Of a DNA stretch of 57,558 nucleotides, positions 8,999-18,204 are shown in pieces. The notes beneath the pieces are model-generated. The model saw only the letters and a program-made list of their open reading frames with translations, searched no databases and had not been told where the DNA came from. This stretch comes from JAIBBG01 sp043748015. GTDB taxonomy: Bacteria; Bacteroidota; Bacteroidia; Flavobacteriales_D; Sanyastnellaceae. The DNA is taken from contig JAYTOA010000035.1 of assembly GCA_043748015.1 (NCBI GenBank), positions 1 to 57,558 of the forward strand, written 5' to 3'. The translations under genes were made by a program, and so were the position numbers. How positions within the stretch are numbered: the stretch's first letter is position 1; each line of letters opens with the position of its first letter.

Positions 8999-11455
8999 TT
9001 ACTTGTCGACTTCCATTTCGATCTTCTTGATTTCCCAGTCTGTATAATGCAGATCGTCTTCTTCATCTGTCATTTGCAGGAATGGTTCCTGAAATGATTT
9101 TGTAGTAACACTTCTTTGAAGTGATAACAACAACGATGGTAAAACCAGTAAATTAGTGATCATGGCTACGAGTATGGTGACAGCTGTGAGCACGCCCAAT
9201 GCGCGTGTACCTTCAAACTCTGATGCCGCAAAACAACCAAATCCAAAAAGGAGAATCATCGACGTGTAAACCATACTCGCTCCTGTTTCTCTGATAGCAA
9301 GCAAGGCTGATTCTCTGATCTTCCAGTCATGAAATTTCAATTCCTGTCGATACTTGGCGAGATAGTGAATGGTATTATCCACTGTTATTCCAAGTGCAAT
9401 ACTGAATACAAGAATGGTGGAAGGCTTTAGCGCAATGCCGACATATCCCATGATACCGGCTGTCATAATCTGTGGAATAATATTCGGAATAAAGGAAATA
9501 AAAACCATTCTCGCGCTCCAGAACATGATAGCCATCATCAACGAAATGATGAGGATTCCAAACATCAAACTGCTGAACAAGTCGCCTACCAAATAATTCG
9601 TTCCTTCGAGAAACACAACTGAAGTTCCTGTAAGCGTTACTTTGTATTTCAGTGGATCGAAAATGCTGTCGATTCGAGGTTTGAGTTCACTCATCAGCCT
9701 ATCCATTTCTTTCGTGCCAATATCTGCAACTTGAGTGGTGATGCGCGTCATGCTCTTCGTGCTGTCGAGGAAAGTCCGTTCAATACCGCGCGATTGTGTC
9801 TGATCTGTTTTGATATAGGACGCAATGAAACTTTGTTCATCGCGTGCCATCAAAGTGTAGTACTCCGGATCGCCGTTGTAAAATGCTTGTTTCAGATATT
9901 TTCCCGCATCGACAATCGATAACGATCTTGCAAAAGGATGAATGATTGTGTCTTCCAGTTGTAACTCGTAGTCGGCAAGCAGGGTTTGCAGTTCTTCTAT
10001 TTTCTGCAGATTTTTTTCTTTGGTGATTTGTCCTTTTTTCTGACCATCCACAAGAATTTCAAATGGCATCACTCCGTTGAAATTCGTTTCAAACCATTTC
10101 AAATCTGTGATCACACGATCCGATTCAGGAATATCGTCTACAATATTTCCTGTGGTGTGCATCAAGTTAATACCAACAAGACCCAAAATCGTTGCCCCAA
10201 TTGTGATGGCATATACTGTACGCCTTTTGTACATCACCAGCCATACTAACAAATCAAGGGTTTTTTCGAGCCATTTCGATTTTAAATGCCCAAGATGCTT
10301 CTCCGTTGGCGGTGGCAGATAACTGTAAACTATAGGAAAAATCAAAAGAGAAAGTACAATTGCAATCAGGCAGTTTAAACTTGCGATTACACCGAAATTT
10401 TTCAATAAATCGCTCGAAGTGAAGATGAACGTGGCAAAACCAACAGCCGTTGTTGCATTGATCATGAATGCCGCACCGCCTGCCTTCTGAATTACGCGTG
10501 CTAACGCTCTGGTTCTATTGCCGTACTTCTTGTACTCCTGGTGATATTTTGTCACGAGGTAGATGCAATTCGGGACAGTCGTCACAATCATGAGCGGCGG
10601 GATTAATCCCATCAACATAGTGATTGGATAATCAAATAGTGCAATCGTTCCCATTGCAATTACGACAGCAACGACAACAACACTCATTACAACCAGAGTT
10701 ACTTTTATGCTTCGAAAGAAAACGAGCAAAAGTGTCATGCAAATGATGGCAGAGAGTATGGTAAAGAATTTCAATTCGGCTTTCACCTTCACAGCCATGA
10801 CAGAACGGATGTAAGGCATTCCCGATACGTGCGTTTCTATGCCGGTGTCTTTTGAGAATTTATCCGTAAGGCCTATCATCCTCTCGATTGCATCACCTCG
10901 GTTTTCGGAATTGAATAGATTTGTATTCACGAAAACCATCATCAAGCCTGCGTCGGTGTTTTCGTTGTACAAAAGTCCTTTGTAAAAAGGAAGATTATAA
11001 AGCCGTTCGCGTATATCATTCAGTTCTTCCTGAGTTTTCGGATCTTCAGGTATCAACAGATTGAATTTGAATCGTTGTTCGACGGTATCCTTTTCGAGGT
11101 TGTAGCAATATCCTGTGGAAAAAATACTGTCCACCATGTTGTACATCACGCCGTCGACATCTACCTGCAATGCGCGCAAATCTGTGATCAGCTTTCTCCA
11201 CTCGATGAATTTTTCCAACTCCCAGATACGAGGATCGCGGTATCCGATGGCGAGAACGTTACCGTCTTCGCTGAATTCGGTAATGAATTTTTGATACTCG
11301 ACGTACGTGCTGTCATCATCAGGAAGCACACCACCGAATTTGTAACTCATTCTCACAAACTGCGATTGCCAAGCCATGAAAAAGGCAACGGCCAATAGTG
11401 TCACTCCAAGAATGATCCTATGCCTTAATATGAATGCCCCTAGTTTACCCCACAT
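8999..11455 (-). CDS. MMPL/RND-family transporter (predicted exporter)
   Basis: An 818-residue inner-membrane protein. It has the two-fold RND layout: one transmembrane helix near the N-terminus (about 12-30), a large periplasmic loop, and a five-helix bundle (about 225-380). A second helix (about 415-435), a second loop and a final bundle (about 630-790) follow. The bundle segments with GITVDNTIHYLAKYRQE resemble the sterol-sensing/MMPL class, whose members export lipids or hydrophobic compounds. No periplasmic adaptor or outer-membrane partner is adjacent, which also favours MMPL over tripartite drug efflux. The C-terminal tail is acidic and cytoplasmic. The substrate is unknown. Confidence 0.85.
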   Translation of the reverse strand: MWGKLGAFILRHRIILGVTLLAVAFFMAWQSQFVRMSYKFGGVLPDDDSTYVEYQKFITEFSEDGNVLAIGYRDPRIWELEKFIEWRKLITDLRALQVDVDGVMYNMVDSIFSTGYCYNLEKDTVEQRFKFNLLIPEDPKTQEELNDIRERLYNLPFYKGLLYNENTDAGLMMVFVNTNLFNSENRGDAIERMIGLTDKFSKDTGIETHVSGMPYIRSVMAVKVKAELKFFTILSAIICMTLLLVFFRSIKVTLVVMSVVVVAVVIAMGTIALFDYPITMLMGLIPPLMIVTTVPNCIYLVTKYHQEYKKYGNRTRALARVIQKAGGAAFMINATTAVGFATFIFTSSDLLKNFGVIASLNCLIAIVLSLLIFPIVYSYLPPPTEKHLGHLKSKWLEKTLDLLVWLVMYKRRTVYAITIGATILGLVGINLMHTTGNIVDDIPESDRVITDLKWFETNFNGVMPFEILVDGQKKGQITKEKNLQKIEELQTLLADYELQLEDTIIHPFARSLSIVDAGKYLKQAFYNGDPEYYTLMARDEQSFIASYIKTDQTQSRGIERTFLDSTKSMTRITTQVADIGTKEMDRLMSELKPRIDSIFDPLKYKVTLTGTSVVFLEGTNYLVGDLFSSLMFGILIISLMMAIMFWSARMVFISFIPNIIPQIMTAGIMGYVGIALKPSTILVFSIALGITVDNTIHYLAKYRQELKFHDWKIRESALLAIRETGASMVYTSMILLFGFGCFAASEFEGTRALGVLTAVTILVAMITNLLVLPSLLLSLQRSVTTKSFQEPFLQMTDEEDDLHYTDWEIKKIEMEVDK

Positions 11456-11900
11456 ATTCTGATGGCAAAGAAAGCATAGAGATGCGGTTTTTCGATAGGT
11501 GATTTATACGCACTTTTTTTCTGTTACAATTTTACGATGAAGCCAAAACAAGCGATAGAAAATTCCGGTTCATTTTTGAGCAATAAATGGGCGGATTTTA
11601 TCGCATACATGTGAGAGGGCCGCGTCCTCTCGCCATTAATATTCCTTGCGCGACAGTAAAGTGCATGGCTATTCTTATAAACAGAAGCACGACTCGGGGC
11701 GAATTGGATTGAACCGGAATTTCACTTTTCGTCTGGTCAACGGAGGATTTTTGGCTTACTAACCTCCTGAATTCGCTTGAACTTGTATGCAAGTGTGAAG
11801 TTGATTGCCTTAAACAATCTTATTTCAAAATTGAATCTTGAATTGCCTTCAATGGTATAAGCGAATTTCAATGTTATCTAATCACTGCATTTAGCTTCAA
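11456..11900. other. Intergenic stretch with inverted repeats
   Basis: This 445-base gap holds no convincing CDS; a 64-codon minus-strand frame at 11598-11792 has no recognisable features. A 6-bp hairpin, GAGAGG (11613-11618) with CCTCTC (11626-11631), is followed by nested inverted repeats: GCGAATT (11699-11705) with AATTCGC (11770-11776), enclosing GGAGG (11742-11746) with CCTCC (11763-11767). No U-run follows any of them, so they are not obvious terminators. Confidence 0.4.
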
Positions 11901-12674
11901 CTAATTATTTCTTCCCACTTTGCAGACAAGTTTCCAGACAACCGGAATATGCGATTCTTGAGTGGGCCATGCTTTGTGAATTTTCTCAGCAAAGGCTTCC
12001 AGGGGACTTGTACCCGTTATCATCTGATACTTCTTTAATCCACTCCAAGTCGCAAGATATCCGAGCAATACAGTTTGATTCATTAAAGTTTCAATGTAAA
12101 ACTGTGGCGTGGGTATCGGAGCAAAGTGGAATGGAATGTCCTTGTACAAATTGATCACATGCTGTCTTTCATACTCCCAGTATTTTCCAAGAATTTCGTT
12201 GTGCAAGTGACGAACATGATGATCAATTTCCGTTGAAATCTCCGGCAAGCCATAAGCGATGGCAGCGATGATGCCATTTGGTTTTAGCACCTTATTCACG
12301 GCATCGTAAAACGGATTGATATCGAGCCAGTGAAGTGCTTGCGCAATAGTTATAAGGTCTACGGATTTTTCGTTCAGGGATGGCTCTTCTGCTCGCTCAC
12401 ATCGATATTCAATATTCTGATGAAGTGGAGCATATTGCAATTGCTGAGGACTTGGATCTGTAGCTATCACTTTTTTGAAAATTGACGCAAGATGTATTGC
12501 TGCCTGACCATTCCCGGTGGCGCAATCCCACGCCAGCTCTTTTTGCTCACACTGCTTCGCAAGCCATTCAAACAACTCTGCAGGGTATTGCGGTCGAAAG
12601 GCGGCATATTTCTCCGAGTCTGAAGAAAATAAATCTTTGAAGTCGGAATTCTTATCCTGTTCTGCCATTTTCAA
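11901..12674 (-). CDS. Class I SAM-dependent methyltransferase
   Basis: A 257-residue soluble protein with a Rossmann-type methyltransferase fold. The SAM-binding motif I is AWDCATGNGQAAIHLA (about 48-63), and ATDPSP (about 71-76) carries the acidic residue that binds the ribose. ALHWLDINPFY is typical of the methyltransferase group related to yeast trans-aconitate methyltransferase-like proteins. The substrate cannot be read from the sequence. An ATG at the third codon (MAEQDKN) is an alternative start. The annotated start overlaps the stop of the upstream YitT gene by four bases (ATGA type), so the two are translationally coupled. Confidence 0.85.
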   Translation of the reverse strand: MKMAEQDKNSDFKDLFSSDSEKYAAFRPQYPAELFEWLAKQCEQKELAWDCATGNGQAAIHLASIFKKVIATDPSPQQLQYAPLHQNIEYRCERAEEPSLNEKSVDLITIAQALHWLDINPFYDAVNKVLKPNGIIAAIAYGLPEISTEIDHHVRHLHNEILGKYWEYERQHVINLYKDIPFHFAPIPTPQFYIETLMNQTVLLGYLATWSGLKKYQMITGTSPLEAFAEKIHKAWPTQESHIPVVWKLVCKVGRNN

Positions 12675-13645
12675 TGGAGTCTTCTCTTCTTGATCATTCC
12701 ACCCTTCGTGTCTTTGACTGAGTTCATCACCACGAATGAATGTGGATCGATTTTTTCAATTTCCGCATTCAGTTTTCTGATTTCAAGTCGCGTGATTACC
12801 GAATAAATAATGTCAACTTCGGTTGCTTCATTGAGATTGCCGTAACCGCGCTTTCCGCGATACACGGTGACACCTCTTCCCATTTTGTCTATGATCATTC
12901 TGCGAATGTCCTCATAGTGAGAAGAAATAATCGTGACGCCAATGTATTCTTCAATACCCTCGATCACAAAATCAACTGTGCGATAGGCAGCGAGATAGGT
13001 AATCATACTGTACAGTGCTGCTTCAATCGTGAGCACATAAGCGGCAACACTGAATACAATGATATTCACTGCCATGATAATGTCACCAAGTGTGGCACCA
13101 AATCTTCTGCTGAGAAATAGCGCCAGAACTTCTGTGCCATCTAGCACAGAACCGCCTCGGACTGTCAGACCGATTCCCGCCCCTAAGAAAAAACCGCCAA
13201 AGACAGCCACCAACAATTTGTCATTGGTTATTTCCGGAAAGGTAACAGTGGTCATCATCAACGCCAGAAGTAGAATGGCTCCCGCAGTTTTAAAGGCGAA
13301 CATGGGGCTGATAATTCTATATCCCATATAGATAAATGGGATGTTTACCAAAGTAAGCAAAATCGGAAGCGGCAATTGCGTTACCTCAGCCGCAAGCATT
13401 GCGATACCTGTTGCTCCACCGTCGATGAAACTGTTGGGTAATAAAAAACTTTCTAAACCGAAGGCAGCCGAGCTTATTCCCAGCGCCATCAAAAACATGT
13501 CGCGGATATGCGCGACAATGTTGTACCGGAATTCGCGAAATGCCTTTGCAAACCTAAATGGTGATACGTCGCGCAAATTTTCGGCAGAGAGATTTTTCTT
13601 TCCGAGGATCGTGCGGTATACCAGTTTGCGAATGAATTGCTGCAT
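12671..13645 (-). CDS. YitT family membrane protein (DUF161/DUF2179)
   Basis: An integral membrane protein of about 324 residues. I use the ATG at 13645 (MQQFIRKLVYR) because the open frame upstream to 13789 encodes a non-conserved 48-residue tail. Five to six transmembrane helices fill about residues 40-230, with the family-typical AFGLESFLLPNSFIDGGATG stretch near the start and RGGSVLDGTEVLALFLSRRFG in the middle. A soluble DUF2179 domain (about 240-320) with VTVYRGKRGYG closes the protein. The family's function is not established. It is followed with a four-base overlap by the methyltransferase gene. Confidence 0.85.
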   Translation of the reverse strand: MQQFIRKLVYRTILGKKNLSAENLRDVSPFRFAKAFREFRYNIVAHIRDMFLMALGISSAAFGLESFLLPNSFIDGGATGIAMLAAEVTQLPLPILLTLVNIPFIYMGYRIISPMFAFKTAGAILLLALMMTTVTFPEITNDKLLVAVFGGFFLGAGIGLTVRGGSVLDGTEVLALFLSRRFGATLGDIIMAVNIIVFSVAAYVLTIEAALYSMITYLAAYRTVDFVIEGIEEYIGVTIISSHYEDIRRMIIDKMGRGVTVYRGKRGYGNLNEATEVDIIYSVITRLEIRKLNAEIEKIDPHSFVVMNSVKDTKGGMIKKRRLH

Positions 13646-13862
13646 AATTTTTCCTAAACTGTTCAAGCATCTAATGCTTCGATGCGGGTTGGAGGTTGAA
13701 TTTTTTTTTCCGAATGTAAGGTTTGTTTTCGTCAGTGAAAAGTGTTCGGCCATGAAATAGACTCTCTCTGGCTTGTAATCAGTGACCAATGGTTTGCCAA
13801 ATTTTAAAGGAATGTTGGCGCAAACTGATTTGATTGGTGAATATTTTCCTTTAACATGCTTG

Positions 13863-13891
13863 TTTGCCTCGGAAAATTCGATGTAGGTTTG
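13863..13891 (+). promoter_or_regulatory. Candidate promoter of rpoN
   Basis: TTTG (13863-13866) and TAGGTTTG (13884-13891) are separated by 17 bases and match the Bacteroidota promoter pattern, slightly tight in spacing. The -7 element ends seven bases before the ATG at 13899, so the transcript would be leaderless. The same bases contain GAGG, which could instead serve as a ribosome binding site. Confidence 0.35.
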
Positions 13892-13898
13892 AGGCGAT

Positions 13899-15362
13899 AT
13901 GTTAAAACAGTATTTACAACAGAAGCTTCAGGTGAAGCTTTCACCGCAGCAAATTCAATTAATGAAAATGTTGCAGATTCCTACTATGGAACTGGATCAA
14001 AGGATCAAAGATGAGATGGAGATCAATCCTGCCCTTGAAGAAGGTAAGGAAGAAGAAGAAAAGGATGAGAATCAGGATGATGACAATCAACAGGATGAGG
14101 TAGAAACGGAGTCTGACAAAGAGGAGGATGAAATTGATCTTAGGGATTATTTCGATGATGATGAAACTCCTGATTATAAACTAAAAGTCAATAATCAAAG
14201 CGCAGACGACAACGATTACCAAACACCAATCGGTGCTGGTAAGACTTTTCAGGATTTGCTGTATACGCAGTTGAGTATGACTTCATTGGAGGAAAATGAG
14301 CGAGTGCTCGCTGAATATCTGATTGGTAATCTGGACGAAAGCGGCTATCTGCGTCGTGAACTCGCTGCCATCGTCAATGATCTCGCATTCTCGATGAACA
14401 TCAGCACCACTTCAAATGAACTTGATGAGTTGCTTGCAGTAATTCAAACATTTGATCCGCCGGGTGTTGGTGCTCGTGATTTGCGTGAATGTCTGCTCAT
14501 TCAGATCAAAAGAACGGAAGAGAAAGATGAGAACAGCGAAATGGCTGAACTCATCATCAAAAAATATTTTGACGAATTCACCCGAAAGCATTACGAGAAA
14601 ATTGCCAAACGGATGGATATCACAGAAGATGAGTTGAAGCCGGCGATTGATTTCATTTTGCACCTGAATCCAAAACCTGGAAACAGCATGATGGAAACGG
14701 CTCGAACCCTTCAACACATTGTTCCCGATTTCTTGTTGTCTGTAGAAAACGATGAACTAAAATTATCGCTCAATGGCCGCAATGCTCCTGAGTTGAAGGT
14801 TAGCAGAGAATACAAGGAAATGCTAAAGCATTATGCGGCATCAAAATCCAAAGACGCCAAGGAGAAAGAGGCGATGCTCTTCGTCAAACAAAAAATCGAC
14901 GGGGCGAAATGGTTCATAGATGCCATCCGCCAACGCAATGACACACTCCTCTATTGTATGCAAGCCATTGTCGATTATCAAAAGGAATTTTTTCTATCCA
15001 ACGACGAAACGAAATTGAAGCCAATGATCCTCAAGGATATCGCGGATATGGTTGGAATGGATATCTCAACAATTAGCCGCGTGGCTAACAGCAAGTATGT
15101 TCAGACACCTTACGAAACATATCTCCTCAAATATTTTTTCAGTGAAAGTCTTAGCACCGACGAAGGTGAGGAAGTTTCCTCACGTGAAGTGAAACAGATA
15201 TTGCGCGATGCCATTGAAGTTGAACCGAAGCGCAAACCACTCACCGACGAGAAGCTCATGAAGATATTGAATGAGAAGGGATACAATATTGCGCGTCGCA
15301 CTGTTGCGAAGTATCGCGAGCAATTGGGAATTCCGGTAGCTCGTTTGAGAAAGGAATTGTAA
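13899..15362 (+). CDS. rpoN: RNA polymerase sigma-54 factor
   Basis: A 487-residue alternative sigma factor for promoters of the -24/-12 class, which need an AAA+ activator. Region I (1-50) is rich in Gln and Leu (LSPQQIQLMKMLQIPTMELD). Region II (about 50-105) is strongly acidic. The core-binding domain follows, then the helix-turn-helix MDISTISRVANSKYVQTPYE (about 385-405). The RpoN box ARRTVAKYRE is close to the C-terminus (about 463-472). All functional parts are present and the length is normal. No enhancer-binding activator is encoded in the window. Confidence 0.97.
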   Translation: MLKQYLQQKLQVKLSPQQIQLMKMLQIPTMELDQRIKDEMEINPALEEGKEEEEKDENQDDDNQQDEVETESDKEEDEIDLRDYFDDDETPDYKLKVNNQSADDNDYQTPIGAGKTFQDLLYTQLSMTSLEENERVLAEYLIGNLDESGYLRRELAAIVNDLAFSMNISTTSNELDELLAVIQTFDPPGVGARDLRECLLIQIKRTEEKDENSEMAELIIKKYFDEFTRKHYEKIAKRMDITEDELKPAIDFILHLNPKPGNSMMETARTLQHIVPDFLLSVENDELKLSLNGRNAPELKVSREYKEMLKHYAASKSKDAKEKEAMLFVKQKIDGAKWFIDAIRQRNDTLLYCMQAIVDYQKEFFLSNDETKLKPMILKDIADMVGMDISTISRVANSKYVQTPYETYLLKYFFSESLSTDEGEEVSSREVKQILRDAIEVEPKRKPLTDEKLMKILNEKGYNIARRTVAKYREQLGIPVARLRKEL

Positions 15363-15472
15363 TTGATTGCTTGAAGACTTTCAAAAATGAATAAAGCGAC
15401 AACAAGTGTGACTCTCAGCAACATCAATATAGTGTCGTGTAACACCAATCGCTTTCTTATTACCTTCCGCCC

Positions 15473-16090
15473 TTGATGCATCGTGCCGCGCAGATTCTTT
15501 CGATCATATTTCATCCTCTTTGGATGCCGCTCATTATATATATGTCGGTGCGTACGATTGACCCTTATTACATCGCACCTTCTGAGGCCGACTATTTTGT
15601 TTTCCTTTTACTTGGAATCAACATCGTAGCTCCGGCCATCAGCATGTTGATCATGATTAAGTACGGAATGCTGACAAGCATCGAACTGAGAAACAGAAAA
15701 GAAAGATTTGGTCCTTACTTATTGGTGATCTTCTATTATGTGTTGTCATACACGATGCTTCGTTGGAAGGTGCCACATTTACCTAACACGGTTTATAGTT
15801 TTTTCCTTTCTGTAATTGTTTCGCTGGCTATAAGTCTTGCTATCAATAGCTATTGGAAGATTTCTGTTCACATGCTCGCGCAAGGTGGTGTCTTCGGAAC
15901 GTTACTCGCATTGAACGTCATTCACCCTAACCTGGATATGATCTATCCGGCACTTTCAATAGTCATGGCGGGCGTCACGGCTTATTCCAGATTGTATCTG
16001 GAAGCACATACGCATGGTCAGGTCTATGCCGGATTTTGTTTGGGCGCAGTGGTGAACTGGATAATTATTTCGAACACCATGATGGTGTAG
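15473..16090 (+). CDS. Small membrane protein, degenerate PAP2-like
   Basis: A 205-residue membrane protein with about five to six transmembrane helices. Near the C-terminus, SRLYLEAHTHGQVYAGFCLG resembles the last PAP2 phosphatase motif (SRxxxxxHxxxDVxxG), and KISVHM resembles the middle motif. The first motif, KxxxxxxRP, is not evident, so catalytic activity is doubtful. Bacteroidota genomes often carry such a protein annotated as PAP2-like or hypothetical. It starts 110 bp after rpoN and may be co-transcribed with it. The second codon is also ATG. Confidence 0.6.
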   Translation: MMHRAAQILSIIFHPLWMPLIIYMSVRTIDPYYIAPSEADYFVFLLLGINIVAPAISMLIMIKYGMLTSIELRNRKERFGPYLLVIFYYVLSYTMLRWKVPHLPNTVYSFFLSVIVSLAISLAINSYWKISVHMLAQGGVFGTLLALNVIHPNLDMIYPALSIVMAGVTAYSRLYLEAHTHGQVYAGFCLGAVVNWIIISNTMMV

Positions 16091-16135
16091 ATAATAGGAT
16101 TACATGGAATTGGATGCGTTTCCTTTTGTCAAAAA

Positions 16136-17152
16136 TCAAGTTGAGGCCATGAGGTTTTGTTGCCATCTCCACGCGTCGGTCAAGGCTTCATCAAGACTTA
16201 ATTCAGTTCGCCAATTGAGTATTTCATTTGCTTTCGCAACGTCTGCATAAACTTGTTCAACATCACCACTTCGGCGCGCACCAACTTCATAATTCAATTG
16301 TACTCCGGTTACTCTCACAAATGATTTCACCACATCCATCACGGTGTTGCCTTTTCCTTGTCCAAGATTGAATGCCTCACAAATAGGCTTCTGTGATGCC
16401 AACCAGTCTAAGGATTTCACATGAGCGCGTGCAAGGTCGGTGACATGAATAAAGTCGCGAATACATGTGCCGTCAGCTGTTGCATAATCATCACCGTAAA
16501 TGGTGAGTTTGGATCTGATTTCGGCAGCCGTTTGTGTAATGAATGGAACCAGATTGCTTGGAACTCCATAAGGCAACTCTCCAATCAAACCACTTTGATG
16601 TGCTCCTATGGGATTAAAATATCTGAGCAGTGCACAACGAAATCCCGGATTCGATTTTTGGAAATCCCGAATGATGCGTTCACCTACTTGTTTGGTGTAA
16701 CCATAAGGAGACGTCGCCTCCTGTTCGGGACTTTCTTCGGTTACCGGCAATGAACTTGGCTGACCATAAATTGTGCAACTACTGCTGAATACAAGATCTG
16801 TTACCTTATAATCTTGCATCAGTTGCAAGAGCACAATCAAGGAGTCAAGATTGTTGCGGTAGTACTTCAATGGATTTTCCACAGATTCACCAACAGCCTT
16901 AAATGCTGCGAAATGAATGACTGCATTAGGTAGCTCCTTCTCGAAGACTTCCTTCATCGCGTTTTCATCCGTGCAATCAATGCGATAAAGCACAGGCTCG
17001 AATCCAAGTATAGTTTTCAGGCCAACCAGGATTCTGTCATCGGTATTGGAAAAATTATCCACAATAACAGGCATGTAGCCAGCATTCACTAACTCGCATA
17101 CCGTATGCGCGCCAATGAATCCGGCGCCACCTGTGACAAGAATTTTCCTCAT
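16136..17152 (-). CDS. galE: UDP-glucose 4-epimerase
   Basis: A 338-residue cytoplasmic enzyme that interconverts UDP-glucose and UDP-galactose using tightly bound NAD. The Rossmann motif GGAGFIGAH is at residues 8-16. The catalytic set includes Ser in FSSSCTIYG (122-130) and Y150-x3-K154. The substrate-binding stretch RYFNPIGAHQSGLIGE and the C-terminal CEAFNLGQGKGNTVMDVV are typical of bacterial GalE. It is a single-gene unit converging on the membrane protein gene at 15473-16090. It may feed surface polysaccharide synthesis together with rfbA. Confidence 0.96.
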   Translation of the reverse strand: MRKILVTGGAGFIGAHTVCELVNAGYMPVIVDNFSNTDDRILVGLKTILGFEPVLYRIDCTDENAMKEVFEKELPNAVIHFAAFKAVGESVENPLKYYRNNLDSLIVLLQLMQDYKVTDLVFSSSCTIYGQPSSLPVTEESPEQEATSPYGYTKQVGERIIRDFQKSNPGFRCALLRYFNPIGAHQSGLIGELPYGVPSNLVPFITQTAAEIRSKLTIYGDDYATADGTCIRDFIHVTDLARAHVKSLDWLASQKPICEAFNLGQGKGNTVMDVVKSFVRVTGVQLNYEVGARRSGDVEQVYADVAKANEILNWRTELSLDEALTDAWRWQQNLMAST

Positions 17153-17329
17153 AGAGCGCCGAATTTACAGAAGTTTTTCAAAGTATAGTATATGACTCAA
17201 AAGTGGCGCAGGTGCTCAGATTGCTCAGCGCATTATAGAATAGAGTTGTAAATATTTCTCTAATTCGGACGTAAATCAATCTTTTTTTTGAAAAAAGTGT
17301 AACTATAAAAGGAACACATTGGTACAAGG

Positions 17330-17725
17330 ATGAACCTAACTGAAAAACACATGCAAATTCAAACAACGACCGTCCGGTACGATCTCTCGTATCTGAACCA
17401 GGTCTTCCAGGGCAATCGAGAGATGATCAACAATATCATCAATCTCTTTCTCCAGCAAGTACCTGAATACATCCGTGAAATGGAAGAGTGCGTTCGAAAG
17501 AACGAACCGCTATCGCTGCATCCTTTGGCTCATAAGGCTAAGAGTAGCGTCTCTATGCTTGGCATCAAGGATATGGAAGTGGATATTCTGCAGATTGAAC
17601 AAGACAGCAAACATTTACGAAATCTTGATGGCCTGCCTAGTCTGGTGTGCCGAGTAAAAGAAAATTGCCAACTGGTATTTATAGAATTGACTGCCGCTTT
17701 GGAGCGACCCCATTCAAGGGAGTGA
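17330..17725 (+). CDS. Histidine phosphotransfer (Hpt) domain protein
   Basis: A 131-residue single-domain protein made of a helical bundle. HPLAHKAKSSVSMLG carries the expected phospho-accepting His68, followed by the conserved Lys and the Ser/Gly pattern of Hpt domains. Stand-alone Hpt proteins relay phosphate between hybrid kinases and response regulators; no kinase or regulator is adjacent. ATG at 17330 follows AAGG; ATG at 17351 is an alternative. The last eight codons form the 5' arm and loop of the first hairpin of the RNA array, so this gene and the array are physically linked at the transcript level. Confidence 0.85.
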   Translation: MNLTEKHMQIQTTTVRYDLSYLNQVFQGNREMINNIINLFLQQVPEYIREMEECVRKNEPLSLHPLAHKAKSSVSMLGIKDMEVDILQIEQDSKHLRNLDGLPSLVCRVKENCQLVFIELTAALERPHSRE

Positions 17726-17811
17726 TCGCTCACATAAACGATATAGGGTGGAGGGCCGCCTGAGGAAAATGATTCCTCATTGGAATCAGGCGGTTTTTCT
17801 TTTTTCTTTTT
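17702..17811 (+). ncRNA. Structured RNA unit 1 (overlaps the Hpt stop codon)
   Basis: First unit of a five-unit array. Hairpin P2 is GAGCGA (17702-17707) with TCGCTC (17726-17731), with an inner CCC/GGG pair (17708-17710, 17718-17720). It spans the TGA stop of the Hpt gene (17723-17725). The invariant core GATATAGGGTGGAGGGCCGC starts at 17740. The terminator hairpin P3 pairs CCGCCTGA (17756-17763) with TCAGGCGG (17786-17793) and ends in a T-rich tail (17794-17811). The upstream hairpin P1 seen in units 2-5 is absent. This copy may therefore be a 3' UTR element and terminator of the Hpt mRNA, or the source of the others. Confidence 0.7.
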
Positions 17812-17854
17812 ATCGGCGAATATTTTCGATCAACATAACAACTAAAAAAAACTT

Positions 17855-17979
17855 GTCGCGCAGCATCTGCGAAGACGTAGAGTTGAGCAATTGTTTTGCA
17901 AAACTCATTCAACAGATATAGGGTGGAGGGCCGCCTGAGGAAAATGATTCCTCATTGGAATCAGGCGGTTTTTCTTTTT
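17855..17979 (+). ncRNA. Structured RNA unit 2
   Basis: About 125 nt. P1 pairs GTC (17855-17857) with GAC (17874-17876) around a GCGCAG/CTGCG stem. P2 pairs GAGTT (17880-17884) with AACTC (17902-17906), then a GA/AA internal loop, then GCAA/TTGC. The invariant core begins at 17915. P3 pairs CCGCCTGA (17931-17938) with TCAGGCGG (17961-17968), followed by a T-rich tail, as in an intrinsic terminator. No clear TAnnTTTG promoter is visible in the 43 bases between the previous T-run and P1. Confidence 0.75.
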
Positions 17980-18028
17980 CTCTGAACACGCGAAATTTTC
18001 AAACTGGTTTACTACTAAAAAAAAACTT

Positions 18029-18156
18029 GTCACGCATACAATGCGTAGATGTAGAGTTAAGCAACAATTTTGCAAAACTCATTTAAACGATATAGGGTGG
18101 AGGGCCGCCTGAGGAAGATGATTCATCATGTAAATCAGGCGGTTTTTCTTTTTTTT
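18029..18156 (+). ncRNA. Structured RNA unit 3
   Basis: About 128 nt. P1 has ACGCAT (18032-18037) paired with ATGCGT (18041-18046), flanked by GTC/GAT. P2 pairs GAGTT (18054-18058) with AACTC (18076-18080), with an AA/AA internal loop and an inner GCAA/TTGC stem. The core begins at 18089. P3 pairs CCGCCTGA (18105-18112) with TCAGGCGG (18135-18142), then a T-run. Inside P3 the small apical stem has changed from unit 2's GAGGAA/TTCCTC to ATGAT/ATCAT. Confidence 0.75.
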
Positions 18157-18204
18157 GTTCAACTAAATTTTACGCAAAAGTTGCAACATCAGATAAAAGT
18201 ATTG

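Noticed and set aside
11699..11776. tRNA-like segment on the minus strand (7-bp closing stem and GGTTCAATCC)
   Set aside because: The T-stem does not pair, there is no D-arm and no anticodon stem of proper size.
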